A stretch of DNA of 64,000 nt from DYQY01 sp964643725 (GCA_964643725.1 CAZXTL010000002.1:117271-181270); one strand, 5' to 3'; counted from the stretch's first letter, positions 7,740-16,141 are shown. A program made the numbers and translations. The notes: generated from the letters alone by a model not told the origin.

Positions 7740-8269
7740 TGAAAAAAGCAATAATTTTATCTCTGTACCTTACTGCTATAACCCTAATTTGTGGAAGTAT
7801 TCTCTTCTACATGAATCAACTCACCATACCTCTTATTACAAGCCAAGCTGAAAAAGAACAAAAAGTAGCATTAAAAAAAGTCATGCCTAAAGCTACAGAC
7901 TTTGTTCTGCAAGAAAGTAAAGAAAATGAAGTATACAGCTGCTTATCTGCTGAGAAAAAGTTATGCGGATATATTATTAAAGTCAGCCCTAGTGGTTACT
8001 CTGGCAAAATAGACATGTTAGTCGGTATTTCTAATGGGAAAATAACTGGCATTTCAATCTTAAAACAAACGGAAACTCCTGGACTTGGAGCAAAATCCAC
8101 CGAGAAAACTTTTCAAGAACAGTTTACTGCAAAATCTATCGAAGATGCCTTCATTGCTAAAAAAGATGTAAGGGCAATCACTGGCTCAACCATTACAAGT
8201 CAAGCAGTATCAGATGGAATAAAAACCGCCATAGCCGTCTACAAAAACCTAATTATCAAAAAGGAATAA
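7739..8269 (+). CDS. rnfG: Rnf electron transport complex subunit RnfG
   Basis: The 176-residue protein has one N-terminal membrane anchor (about residues 4-25) and an extracytoplasmic FMN-binding domain. ETPGLGAK (about 112-119) and the C-terminal ITGSTITSQAV carry the family flavinylation motif, with T151 the expected phosphodiester-linked FMN site. It mediates electron flow on the outer face of the Rnf complex. It is the last rnf gene here. The next gene is a phosphohexomutase, so rnfA and rnfB, which complete the complex, are not encoded in this operon within the window. Confidence 0.94.
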   Translation: MKKAIILSLYLTAITLICGSILFYMNQLTIPLITSQAEKEQKVALKKVMPKATDFVLQESKENEVYSCLSAEKKLCGYIIKVSPSGYSGKIDMLVGISNGKITGISILKQTETPGLGAKSTEKTFQEQFTAKSIEDAFIAKKDVRAITGSTITSQAVSDGIKTAIAVYKNLIIKKE

Positions 8270-8276
8270 ATAACAA

Positions 8277-9674
8277 ATGACAAACACTTCACTTAAGATT
8301 ACTGTTGCAGGAATAAGAGGAGAAAACAATTTATCACTTCTACCATTAACTGCTTTAAAATTTGCTGAAATCTTCGGAACAATTATGAATAAAGGAAAAA
8401 TTGTTCTTGGGACAGACACTAGACTAAGCACTCTTTCCTGTAAGTCTGCTGTAATCGCTGGTCTTTCTGCTACTGGATGCGACATAATCGATATTGGCAT
8501 TGTTTCAACTCCCACCACGCAAATAATGGTAAAAAAACTTAAGGCTCAAGGTGGAATAATGATAACTGCCTCCCACAATCCTATCCAATGGAATGGTCTA
8601 AAGTTTATTTCAGATAAAGGAATATTTTTTGACGAAGAACAAATGCAAGAAATCTTCGATCTTTATGACAATTATACTGAAACTTTGAAATCAAGCTCCA
8701 CAAATGAAGAATTTGTTAAGAAAAAAATTATAAATTATGCAAACATAAAATCCTTAGGACAAATCACATCTTACTCTTCTGCTGCCGAAGAACATATCGA
8801 TCATCTATTAAAGAATATTGATGTTGAAAGCATCAAGAAATCAGGTCTAAAAGTAGTAGTAGATAGTTGCAATGGTTCAGGAGCTGTACTTAATCCTATC
8901 CTGTTCAAAAAACTTGGAATTGAAATGATTAATATTAATAGTGCACCTGACGGAAACTTCACACGAGGACCTGAGCCACTACCAGAAAACATAACGCTTC
9001 TTAGAGAAAAGGTCTTAGAAACTAAAGCAGACATAGGATTTGCTCAGGATGCTGATGCCGATAGACTAGCAATAGTTAATGAAAAAGGACAAGCCATAGG
9101 TGAAGATTATACTCTAGTGCTAGTTATGAAATATATTTTACAAAGACACCCTAACCCAGCTGGGAAAATAGTAGCAACCAACCTTTCTACCTCAAAGGCT
9201 TTTGACGACGTCGCTGAACTATACAAAACAAAAGTTGTAAGAACTAAAATAGGAGAAGTAAACGTTTCTAAAGTTTTACTTCAAAAGGACGCGATTGTCG
9301 GAGGAGAAGGTAATGGCGGAGTAATTATCCCCGAAATTGGTCTTGGAAGAGACTCCTTTGCTGGGATTGCCTTTATGCTAGAATACATGGCTAAAACTAA
9401 AATGAAAGTCTCTGAACTAGTAAATACTGTTCCTCGCTATGAAGTAGTAAAAACAAGTAAACACCTTTCTTCTCAAGAAGAGGTTAAAGGTATGCTTGAT
9501 AAAGTAATATCCACATTCGCTGGCGAAAAGATGGACTTACAAGATGGTGTAAAAGTTATTTTTGATGATTCTTGGATTCATGTAAGAGCATCCAATACTG
9601 AACCAATAGTCAGATACTTTGCTGAAGCTAAATCAAAAGATATTGCCCAGTCTCTTATCAATAAAGTTTTTTAG
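8277..9674 (+). CDS. Phosphohexomutase (phosphoglucosamine/phosphomannomutase family)
   Basis: The 465-residue protein is an alpha-D-phosphohexomutase with all four domains. The phosphoserine loop ITASHNP has the active Ser at S99. The Mg-binding loop is DADADRLAIV (D258, D260, D262). The sugar-specificity loop is GGEGNGGVI, and the phosphate-binding loop is RASNTEPIVR near the C-terminus. It interconverts hexose 6- and 1-phosphates. The EGNGG loop differs from classical GlmM (EQSGH) and PMM/PGM (EMSGH) and resembles archaeal-type phosphoglucosamine/phosphomannomutases, so substrate is uncertain; glmM is a plausible role because peptidoglycan synthesis needs one. It starts 7 nt after rnfG and probably shares its transcript. 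Confidence 0.88.
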   Translation: MTNTSLKITVAGIRGENNLSLLPLTALKFAEIFGTIMNKGKIVLGTDTRLSTLSCKSAVIAGLSATGCDIIDIGIVSTPTTQIMVKKLKAQGGIMITASHNPIQWNGLKFISDKGIFFDEEQMQEIFDLYDNYTETLKSSSTNEEFVKKKIINYANIKSLGQITSYSSAAEEHIDHLLKNIDVESIKKSGLKVVVDSCNGSGAVLNPILFKKLGIEMININSAPDGNFTRGPEPLPENITLLREKVLETKADIGFAQDADADRLAIVNEKGQAIGEDYTLVLVMKYILQRHPNPAGKIVATNLSTSKAFDDVAELYKTKVVRTKIGEVNVSKVLLQKDAIVGGEGNGGVIIPEIGLGRDSFAGIAFMLEYMAKTKMKVSELVNTVPRYEVVKTSKHLSSQEEVKGMLDKVISTFAGEKMDLQDGVKVIFDDSWIHVRASNTEPIVRYFAEAKSKDIAQSLINKVF

Positions 9675-9689
9675 GTTAACATTTATATT

Positions 9690-10223
9690 ATGGATAAAAA
9701 AGGATTACGAGAAAGGCTTTTAGCGCAAAGAAGAGCGCTCCCAACACTAGAAGTTGAACATAGATCAAAAATAATCATAAGCAAACTTATAGAATACATT
9801 GATAGCATCAACTATACCAGTGTCGCGGCTTACTTTCCTATTCATAACGAAGTGGACTTACGACCATTTTTCGATTATGTATGGGAAAAAAATAAAAATC
9901 TTTTACTCCCTTATGCTTTCAAAACAGGCGATATGGAATTTAAACTATTCGAACAGAAGGCTTTTCTAAAAAAAGATGATTACGGTATCCCTTCACCAAA
10001 GAATACCTCTATTTTCCCAACAGATCTCATAGATATAATTATTGTACCCTGTGTTGCTTGCGACAAAAGCAATAATCGTATGGGATACGGGGCTGGTTTC
10101 TACGACAGATTCCTTGGCAAAACAACTACGATAACTGTTGGTGTTTGTTTTGATTTCCAACTTCTAAATCAAATACCAATTGATAAAAACGATAAAAAAC
10201 TTACTGTAATAATAACTGACTGA
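9690..10223 (+). CDS. 5-formyltetrahydrofolate cyclo-ligase
   Basis: This 177-residue enzyme (YgfA/MTHFS family) converts 5-formyl-THF to 5,10-methenyl-THF with ATP. N-terminal basic KKGLRERLLAQRRAL, central YFPIHNEVDL and the C-terminal nucleotide-binding NRMGYGAGFYDRFL are diagnostic. Length is normal. It lies 15 nt after the mutase gene in the same orientation and ends just before a promoter, so it is probably the last gene of the bactofilin-rnf transcript. Confidence 0.93.
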   Translation: MDKKGLRERLLAQRRALPTLEVEHRSKIIISKLIEYIDSINYTSVAAYFPIHNEVDLRPFFDYVWEKNKNLLLPYAFKTGDMEFKLFEQKAFLKKDDYGIPSPKNTSIFPTDLIDIIIVPCVACDKSNNRMGYGAGFYDRFLGKTTTITVGVCFDFQLLNQIPIDKNDKKLTVIITD

Positions 10224-10248
10224 TTTTAGTCAAACAAATAGGGAGCTA

Positions 10249-10277
10249 TTGCATTATGCCTAAATTTTTACTATACT
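10249..10277 (+). promoter_or_regulatory. Sigma-70 promoter of ferredoxin gene
   Basis: TTGCAT at 10249-10254 and TATACT at 10272-10277 have an ideal 17-nt spacer. They lie in the gap after the cyclo-ligase stop and about 40 nt before the ferredoxin start. Confidence 0.65.
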
Positions 10278-10317
10278 ACCTAAGGCACGATGTGTGTCAA
10301 ACAAAAGGAGCATGTCC

Positions 10318-10503
10318 TTGACTATTAAAATAAAAGACGATCTCTGCATTGGTTGTGGAGTTTGTTCTGCAATGTGTGAAGATATATTTATGATAGATGA
10401 AGAAAGCGGTTTAGCAACAGTAGTTTCTCAAAACACAGAAAATACAAAACTACTTGAAGAAATAATAGACACCTGCCCAGTAAATGCTATCTCAATAGCA
10501 TAA
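10318..10503 (+). CDS. Small single-cluster ferredoxin
   Basis: The protein is about 61 residues from a TTG start at 10318, which lies 7 nt after an AAAGGAG Shine-Dalgarno (10304-10310). An ATG at 10312 is only 1 nt from that site and a GTG at 10294 lies upstream of it, so TTG is preferred. The motif CIGCGVCSAMC followed by a distant CPVNAI is that of monocluster [4Fe-4S] ferredoxins of the Desulfovibrio/Thermotoga type. The cluster ligands are the CxxCxxC cysteines plus the Cys of the C-terminal CP. Low-potential electron carrier; with the Rnf complex upstream, it could be a donor or acceptor for Rnf (inference). Confidence 0.88.
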   Translation: MTIKIKDDLCIGCGVCSAMCEDIFMIDEESGLATVVSQNTENTKLLEEIIDTCPVNAISIA

Positions 10504-10509
10504 AATTGG

Positions 10510-10537
10510 TTGCCTAACAGAGTTGTTTGTTTAATAT
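10510..10537 (+). promoter_or_regulatory. Possible promoter of rpoD
   Basis: TTGCCT (10510-10515) and TAATAT (10532-10537) are separated by 16 nt in the short gap between ferredoxin and the sigma factor gene. AAAGGGAG follows at 10541-10548. Confidence 0.35.
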
Positions 10538-10561
10538 TGAAAAGGGAGAAAACACGTAACC

Positions 10562-11635
10562 ATGGAATTCGATACAGAATTAAATACTGACGACGCATTT
10601 GCGACTAATTTAGCTACTCCTGAAGATATTTTGCAAGTTATTGTTAACCCAGAAAATAATCTTGATCAACTAGAGTCCTTCATTGACGACCATCATATAG
10701 ATATTGTCGACCAAGAACCTGAAAATCAAGAATTAGATGGCGATGAGGAAATGTTAATAAAAGCAGAGATTGAACAAAGAGAAGCAGAAAAAATAAAAAC
10801 CTCTGATGTTGTTAAAATGTACCTGAAAGAAATTGGCAAAGTGAATCTACTCTGCTTAAAAGATGAACAAAGCATCGCAAAACGAGTTGCAGAAGGTGAC
10901 CCTATTGCAAAACAAGAACTTATTGATGCTAACCTTCGATTAGTAGTAAGTATTGCAAAAAAATATATTGGTAGAGGCATGGCCTTTCTTGACCTTATAC
11001 AAGAAGGAAACATTGGGTTAATTCGAGCAACTGAAAAATTTGATTATACTAAAGGATATAAATTTTCAACCTACGCAACATGGTGGATAAGACAGGCGAT
11101 AACAAGAGCTATCTCTGATCAATCTAGGACTATAAGAATACCAGTTCACTTAGGTGAAACAATGAGTAAGCTTAGAAAAGCTTCTAGACACTTAATGCAA
11201 GAACTAGGGAGAAAGCCTACTGAAGAAGAAGTTTCAGAATACATGGAAATGCCAATTGATAAAGTTAGAGACATTTTCCGGTCATCTTTAACGCCAATAT
11301 CTCTTGAAACACCTATTGGTGATGAAAGTGACAGTTCAAAGCTTGGTGACTTTGTGAAAGACGATAAAACAGAATCGCCTGAAACTAGTCTTTACCGTAA
11401 TCTGCTAAGAAAAGACTTAGATGAAATCATGCAAGAATTATCTGAAAGAGAAAGAATGGTAATTAAGCTAAGATTTGGACTTGTTGATGATAGACCAAGA
11501 ACTTTAGAAGAAGTTGGTAAGGTATATGATGTAACCAGAGAAAGGATCAGACAAATAGAGGCAAAAGCTATTAAAAAGCTACGACACCCTTCCCGTCTTA
11601 AAAGGCTTAAAGGCTATCTTAAAGAGGAATCCTGA
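10562..11635 (+). CDS. rpoD: RNA polymerase primary sigma factor (RpoD/SigA)
   Basis: At 357 residues this is a compact group 1 sigma factor. Residues 1-80 are acidic and lack a clear region 1.1 or the large non-conserved insert. Region 1.2 starts near SDVVKMYLKEIGKV. Regions 2.1-2.4 contain RLVVSIAKKYIGRG, DLIQEGNIGLIRA, and FSTYATWWIRQAITRAI, the -10-recognition helix. Region 3 and region 4.2 (TLEEVGKVYDVTRERIRQIE, the -35-recognition helix-turn-helix) are complete. The recognisable TTGNNN/TATAAT promoters in this window fit a factor of this type. It is followed after 2 nt by cheA. Confidence 0.96.
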   Translation: MEFDTELNTDDAFATNLATPEDILQVIVNPENNLDQLESFIDDHHIDIVDQEPENQELDGDEEMLIKAEIEQREAEKIKTSDVVKMYLKEIGKVNLLCLKDEQSIAKRVAEGDPIAKQELIDANLRLVVSIAKKYIGRGMAFLDLIQEGNIGLIRATEKFDYTKGYKFSTYATWWIRQAITRAISDQSRTIRIPVHLGETMSKLRKASRHLMQELGRKPTEEEVSEYMEMPIDKVRDIFRSSLTPISLETPIGDESDSSKLGDFVKDDKTESPETSLYRNLLRKDLDEIMQELSERERMVIKLRFGLVDDRPRTLEEVGKVYDVTRERIRQIEAKAIKKLRHPSRLKRLKGYLKEES

Positions 11636-11637
11636 TC

Positions 11638-13626
11638 TTGAAGGTTCAGATTAGCCTTACGCATCAAGAACGCAACCTTTTCAATAAAGAACTTAGTCAG
11701 CATATCAATTTAATAGAAAATAGCCTTATTGGCCTAGAACAAGGCTATCAAAAAGAACTCATCGAACAACTCTTCCGAAGTTTTCATACAATAAAAGGTA
11801 ATGCCGGAATGATAGGCTTTACCCAAATGCAACAAATATCAGCAGAAACAGAGCACGTTTTACAAAATTTTAAACAAAATGGCTCAAACCTTTCAGAAGA
11901 ATCCAACGAAGCTCTCTTTTCTGTTCTTGATTACGTTAAAAATCTTGCCAATAATCTCTCTAAATCATCTTTTGAGATTGATGAGAATCTACATAATGAG
12001 ATTATGGAAACAATAAAAGCAACTAATCCTTCAAATAAAACTATTCCTACAATAAACGAACTATCTTCTTCAGCAGAACAAACTCTCCAAAAATCTAGCT
12101 CCGACAATAACGAATTAACTCTTGAAATATATATTACTGTAAACGCTGAAATGCCAGCAGTCACTTTTTACCAAGTAATCCACCTGCTTGAAGAAAACAA
12201 AATAACATTTAATTCAACTCCTTCTAGCGAAGACATTAAAAATGGTGAATCTGCTCTAGTTTTAAAAATAAGTTTTCTGAAAGAGCTTAGTAAGGAACAA
12301 CTAGACAACATAACAAAAAAAATCGCAATAATAGATGACATTCAATTTGTCAAAAAAATATTCCAAGTCAAAAAAAGAGAAAAAGATAAAAGAAGCCTTG
12401 AAATAAGAGAAATGAAAAACACCAAAGAAGAACTTAGTGAAGTACAAGTAAACATCAACCAACTGGATGATCTTATTAACCAACTTGGGGAAATCATGAT
12501 AGACAGAAACCAAATAGTTGATGCTCTTACCTCACTTGAGGAAAAATACCCTTTAGATACTGATATTTTCAAACTATCAGATGCAACCAGTAAACTATGG
12601 AAATCCTCTTACAGACTTCAATCACAACTACTAAACATTCGGTCTATACCTTTACACAGTATTTTAGACAAGTATAATCGTCTTGCAAGAGAAATAGCCA
12701 AAAAAGTTAATAAAAAAATAAGGCTAGAAACAACCGGACAAGAACTAAAACTAGACAGAATAATTCTGAATTATCTAAACGATATTCTAATTCATCTTGT
12801 TAGGAATTGTATTGATCATGGTCTAGAAACTACTGATGAAAGAATCAAGCTCGGGAAAGACCCAACTGGTACCATTAAGATAGTTGCAGAGCACAAAAGC
12901 AATAAGGCTGTATTCCGTATATCAGATGACGGAAAAGGAATTGACCAAGAAATAATAGTTAATAAAATCATAGAAAAAAAATTGATTTCTAAAGAAGAAG
13001 CAAAAGCTCTTACTAAAGAACAAATTATTGATTATATCTTCCATCCTGGATTTTCTACAAAAGAAAATGTTTCAGATATCTCAGGAAGAGGTGTCGGAAT
13101 GGATGTTGTTAAAAATACTATTCAAAAACTAGGAGGTGGAATAACAATCTCCACTGAAAAAAACAAAGGAACTACCTTTAAAATCACCTTACCGCTAACC
13201 ATGGCAATAATCAAAGGACTAATAACGGAAATAGAAAACAAAATATTTATAATACCTATCACCTATATTGAGGAAGTAATCGATATCAACGACTATAAAA
13301 CAAAAACAATAAACAGCCATCCCCATATAATTTTTCGTGAAGAAGTAATCCCTGTTTTCCATCTCAAGGAAATATTCTTTAACAAAAAAACAGAAATTTC
13401 AACCCACACCAAAGGCATTGTCCTTTCTTTTTCAGATAAAAGCATAGCCTTAATTATCGATAAAATCATAGATGAACAAGAAATTGTTATTAAAAATATT
13501 GATTTTGTAGATCAGCTTTACTTTCTAATCCACTCTGCTACAATTTTAGGGACAGGAGATATTGGTTTAATTTTAGATATTTCATCATTGTTCGATGAGA
13601 TAAAAAGAAAGTATAATCTACATTAG
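11638..13626 (+). CDS. cheA: Chemotaxis histidine kinase CheA
   Basis: The 662-residue kinase starts at TTG (11638), with AGAGGA 9 nt upstream inside the end of rpoD. Domains in order: HPt (P1) with phospho-accepting H50 in SFHTIKGNAGM; a P2-like segment (about 160-250); the P3 dimerisation helix pair (about 265-340); HATPase (P4) with N-box HLVRNCIDHGLE, G1 DDGKGID and G2 GRGVGMDVVK; and a C-terminal CheW-like P5 domain. It phosphorylates CheY in response to chemoreceptors. cheY follows after 1 nt. No cheW or receptor gene is in the window. Confidence 0.96.
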   Translation: MKVQISLTHQERNLFNKELSQHINLIENSLIGLEQGYQKELIEQLFRSFHTIKGNAGMIGFTQMQQISAETEHVLQNFKQNGSNLSEESNEALFSVLDYVKNLANNLSKSSFEIDENLHNEIMETIKATNPSNKTIPTINELSSSAEQTLQKSSSDNNELTLEIYITVNAEMPAVTFYQVIHLLEENKITFNSTPSSEDIKNGESALVLKISFLKELSKEQLDNITKKIAIIDDIQFVKKIFQVKKREKDKRSLEIREMKNTKEELSEVQVNINQLDDLINQLGEIMIDRNQIVDALTSLEEKYPLDTDIFKLSDATSKLWKSSYRLQSQLLNIRSIPLHSILDKYNRLAREIAKKVNKKIRLETTGQELKLDRIILNYLNDILIHLVRNCIDHGLETTDERIKLGKDPTGTIKIVAEHKSNKAVFRISDDGKGIDQEIIVNKIIEKKLISKEEAKALTKEQIIDYIFHPGFSTKENVSDISGRGVGMDVVKNTIQKLGGGITISTEKNKGTTFKITLPLTMAIIKGLITEIENKIFIIPITYIEEVIDINDYKTKTINSHPHIIFREEVIPVFHLKEIFFNKKTEISTHTKGIVLSFSDKSIALIIDKIIDEQEIVIKNIDFVDQLYFLIHSATILGTGDIGLILDISSLFDEIKRKYNLH

Positions 13627-13627
13627 T

Positions 13628-13993
13628 ATGAAAATTTTAATCTGCGATGATTCTATGTATGTCAGAAACAAACTATCTTCCTTCTTAAAGGATTATGGAT
13701 TTGAAATTATTGAGGCAGAGAATGGAAGAATTGCTGTCGAAAAAAGTCTTACCCACAAACCTGATGTAATCATTATGGATATCATAATGCCTGAACTTGA
13801 CGGGATCTCCGCACTACAAGAAATAAAAAAAACAATGGATATACCAATAATCGTCCTCTCTAATATAGGACAACAAACACAAATCATCGAAGCACTACAA
13901 AAAGGTGCAGATGAATATATTGTCAAACCTTTTGACCCTGGCAAATTATTGGCAGTAATAGAGAAATATGATTTAAAAAAAAGCTACCTGTGA
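13628..13993 (+). CDS. cheY: CheY-like response regulator
   Basis: This 121-residue stand-alone receiver domain has an acidic pair D7/D8, phospho-acceptor D51 in VIIMDIIMP, Ser78 in the Thr switch position (VLSN) and K100 in VKPF. It has no output domain. Directly behind cheA it is the natural candidate for the flagellar-motor regulator that binds FliM (fliM is encoded about 11 kb away). The Ser in place of Thr is common in this family and does not suggest loss of function. Its TGA overlaps the GTG start of the next gene. Confidence 0.92.
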   Translation: MKILICDDSMYVRNKLSSFLKDYGFEIIEAENGRIAVEKSLTHKPDVIIMDIIMPELDGISALQEIKKTMDIPIIVLSNIGQQTQIIEALQKGADEYIVKPFDPGKLLAVIEKYDLKKSYL

Positions 13994-14721
13994 TAAATTT
14001 AGAAATATTTATGTTAATGCTGATAATCTCAAGTATTATCTTAATTGTAATCCCAGCATTCTTAGCCATTCTTATCAAAAAAAAAATATCCTTATCCGCA
14101 AAATATCTATCTATTGGAATGTTGTTTTCAATAGCAACCATTATAAAAATACCATTACTTGCTTTCTCTGAAGGAAGAACTATTGTCCTAGCCACAATTA
14201 TAAGCACATTTATCTACGCTTTAGCAGAATCTATTGTTCGAATATATATACATAGAAAATTATCCCACCAAACTATAAACAATATTCTAAGCATAGCTAT
14301 TGGTTATGTATCTTTAAAATTTGTTGCTATCTTTCTCTTTCAACTATTCAACTTTATCCAATTAGGGGTAACGTCCACTCAGTACCCAGAACTCCTAGCC
14401 GAAACCTTCAAAAACATGGATACCACTATTTTATATTTAGGGCAAATTTTCCATTCTATATATATTTTTCTATATGGATTAATGATTTTATCCTTCATTA
14501 TTTTAGAACATCAGAATGTAAAACACTTCAAAATATATGAATCAATCTTCTTTGTAATTAACTTTATCATTATCTTACTAGTTACCACTACAAACTATCT
14601 AGCAAGTAACCCTGCTTATTTCACTATATATTTTTATTTTAATCTTTTTATTATATTGCTCTTTATTGCTTCTCTTATCCTGATTTATCAATATGCACAT
14701 GTTGACACAAAGCAAACTTAA
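13990..14721 (+). CDS. Polytopic membrane protein of unknown function
   Basis: The 243-residue protein starts at GTG, overlapping the cheY stop (GTGA), so it is translationally coupled. It has about seven hydrophobic segments with a short loop YALAESIVRIYIHRKLS after the third. An ExxxR-type pair in a membrane helix is reminiscent of YhfC-like/CPBP intramembrane proteins, but the remaining motifs are not visible, so I leave it unassigned. It is very rich in Ile, Leu and Phe. The position after cheA-cheY suggests a link to signalling or simply operon packing. Its 3' end overlaps the next gene by 29 nt. Confidence 0.8.
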   Translation: MINLEIFMLMLIISSIILIVIPAFLAILIKKKISLSAKYLSIGMLFSIATIIKIPLLAFSEGRTIVLATIISTFIYALAESIVRIYIHRKLSHQTINNILSIAIGYVSLKFVAIFLFQLFNFIQLGVTSTQYPELLAETFKNMDTTILYLGQIFHSIYIFLYGLMILSFIILEHQNVKHFKIYESIFFVINFIIILLVTTTNYLASNPAYFTIYFYFNLFIILLFIASLILIYQYAHVDTKQT

Positions 14722-15274
14722 AAAAATATCAAATATCCTATCTACCGGTGGGGTTATCGGACTCCCAACAGATACTGTATATGGTCTTGCTTGTGATGCA
14801 TTTAACCCTGAAGCAGTACAAAAAATAACAAATATCAAAGGAAGAGAAGCTACCAAGTACTATGTGCTACAAATAGCAAATATAGAACAGTTGAATGGTA
14901 TAGTTAACCCATTAACCGATAAACAGCTTACAATAATCAAAACATATTGGCCTGGAGAAATTACTTTTATTTTCCAAAAATCTCCTTCTCTTTTACTCCC
15001 ATATCTTACAGATACAGTAGGAATTAGAATACCAAATCACAAAATCACAAAGGACATACTAGCTTATTATAATAAACCTCTTGTTGTAACTAGCCTCAAT
15101 AGATCTGGCGAACCAGCGGTAACACACTATAAAAATATATCTGAAGATCTAAAAAATGATATCGATTATTTGGTTGTTTCAAAAGAAAATGGTTCCAATA
15201 TCGCATCAACCATCGTTGATCTTTCAAAAGAACTTCCAATCATTATAAGACAAGGCAAAGTAATTTTCTCCTGA
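14693..15274 (+). CDS. L-threonylcarbamoyladenylate synthase (TsaC/Sua5/YrdC family)
   Basis: The 193-residue enzyme makes threonylcarbamoyl-AMP for the t6A37 modification of tRNAs that read ANN codons. Signatures are GGVIGLPTDTVYGLACDAF near the N-terminus, ITNIKGREATKYY (the KGR loop), WPGEITFIF, and VGIRIPNH followed by VVTSLNRSGEP. It is the YrdC-only (TsaC) form, without a Sua5 C-terminal domain. Two ATGs (14693 and 14699) are possible starts, neither with a clear Shine-Dalgarno. Both overlap the membrane protein gene, which implies coupling. Confidence 0.92.
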   Translation: MHMLTQSKLKKISNILSTGGVIGLPTDTVYGLACDAFNPEAVQKITNIKGREATKYYVLQIANIEQLNGIVNPLTDKQLTIIKTYWPGEITFIFQKSPSLLLPYLTDTVGIRIPNHKITKDILAYYNKPLVVTSLNRSGEPAVTHYKNISEDLKNDIDYLVVSKENGSNIASTIVDLSKELPIIIRQGKVIFS

Positions 15275-15281
15275 AACACGC

Positions 15282-15309
15282 TTGTTATATGAATTAATCC
15301 TGCTATAAT
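15282..15309 (+). promoter_or_regulatory. Strong sigma-70 promoter of response regulator
   Basis: TTGTTA (15282-15287) and a consensus TATAAT (15304-15309) are separated by 16 nt, with a TG extended -10 at 15301-15302. The receiver gene starts 28 nt downstream with GGTGG as ribosome-binding site. Confidence 0.75.
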
Positions 15310-15337
15310 AAATCAAATAAATTAAAATTGGTGGATT

Positions 15338-15697
15338 ATGAAAATATTAATTGTAGATGACAATAAAGATATTCTTCTCTTGGTAAAAACAATCCTTGAG
15401 TTATCTAATTTTCATGCAACAACTGTTGATAATGGCAAAGATGCATTATCTCTTTGTGAAAAGAATGAATACTCTGTAATCTTCTTAGACCTTATGATGG
15501 AAGGAATGGACGGATATACAGTTATCAAAGAACTTCGCAAAAACCTTTCTTATAAAAACACACCAGTGATTGCTCTTACGGCAAAAGCTTATAATAAAGA
15601 CAAAGAAACCGTTCTTGCGAACGGCTTCACTGATCATCTTTCTAAACCCTTCCGAACGGAAGATATTTTAGCAGCTGTAAAAAAATACTCTAATTAA
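15338..15697 (+). CDS. Single-domain response regulator
   Basis: This 119-residue receiver without an output domain has acidic D7/D8, phospho-acceptor D51 in VIFLDLMMEGMDGY, Thr81 in VIALTAKA and K103 in LSKPF. It resembles CheY/DivK-type single-domain regulators. It has its own strong promoter and converges on the anti-sigma antagonist gene, overlapping it by 8 nt. It may modulate the neighbouring phosphatase (partner-switching) pathway, but its cognate kinase cannot be told from the window. Confidence 0.9.
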   Translation: MKILIVDDNKDILLLVKTILELSNFHATTVDNGKDALSLCEKNEYSVIFLDLMMEGMDGYTVIKELRKNLSYKNTPVIALTAKAYNKDKETVLANGFTDHLSKPFRTEDILAAVKKYSN

Positions 15698-16061
15698 AAC
15701 TCTTTAATGCTTCTTCTTCATTATTAAAGATATCAATCTTTTTGGATATCTTAGTAATATCAAGAACTCTTTTAACGTCTATGTTAGGATTTAATATCTT
15801 TAATTGTCCGTCTTTCTCAACAACTTGTTTGTAACTATCAAAGATTGCCCCTAATCCAGAGGAATCAACATAGCTAACATTCTTAAGTTGAAGAATAAGT
15901 TTACTTTTACCTTTGCTAAGCTCTTCTTCAACAGCCTCAATAAGCAAATAGTTGTTATCAACATCTAATTCAACATCACCAGTAACAGTATTACCTGATT
16001 TATTAGCACCCAAACTTAATATAACAATATTATTTTTAACCTCTTTTTGAATTTCTAACAC
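15690..16061 (-). CDS. Anti-sigma factor antagonist (STAS domain)
   Basis: The 123-residue single STAS-domain protein is of the SpoIIAA/RsbV type. It starts at GTG with a very strong Shine-Dalgarno (AGGAGGG) 7 nt upstream. VSYVDSSGLGAIF carries the phosphorylatable Ser of the conserved DSSGLG motif. In partner switching the unphosphorylated form binds an anti-sigma kinase and frees its target. The SpoIIE-type phosphatase just upstream on the same strand is its likely activator. No kinase (RsbW-like) gene is present in the window. Confidence 0.92.
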   Translation of the reverse strand: MLEIQKEVKNNIVILSLGANKSGNTVTGDVELDVDNNYLLIEAVEEELSKGKSKLILQLKNVSYVDSSGLGAIFDSYKQVVEKDGQLKILNPNIDVKRVLDITKISKKIDIFNNEEEALKSFN

Positions 16062-16107
16062 TTAATATCCCTCCTCGTTGACTTCTTAACTTTATAACAT
16101 TGCTTCA

Positions 16108-16136
16108 ATTATATAGCATATGCAGTACAAAAACAA
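16108..16136 (-). promoter_or_regulatory. Putative promoter of the STAS gene
   Basis: On the minus strand TTGTTT (16136-16131) and TATAAT (16113-16108) are separated by 17 nt, between the phosphatase stop and the STAS gene. The antagonist may therefore be made in excess of the phosphatase. Confidence 0.5.
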
Positions 16137-16141
16137 TTAAA

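Noticed and set aside
13990..14721. Assignment of the membrane protein to the YhfC/CPBP protease families
   Set aside because: Only one loose E..R pair in a helix fits; the other diagnostic motifs are absent.
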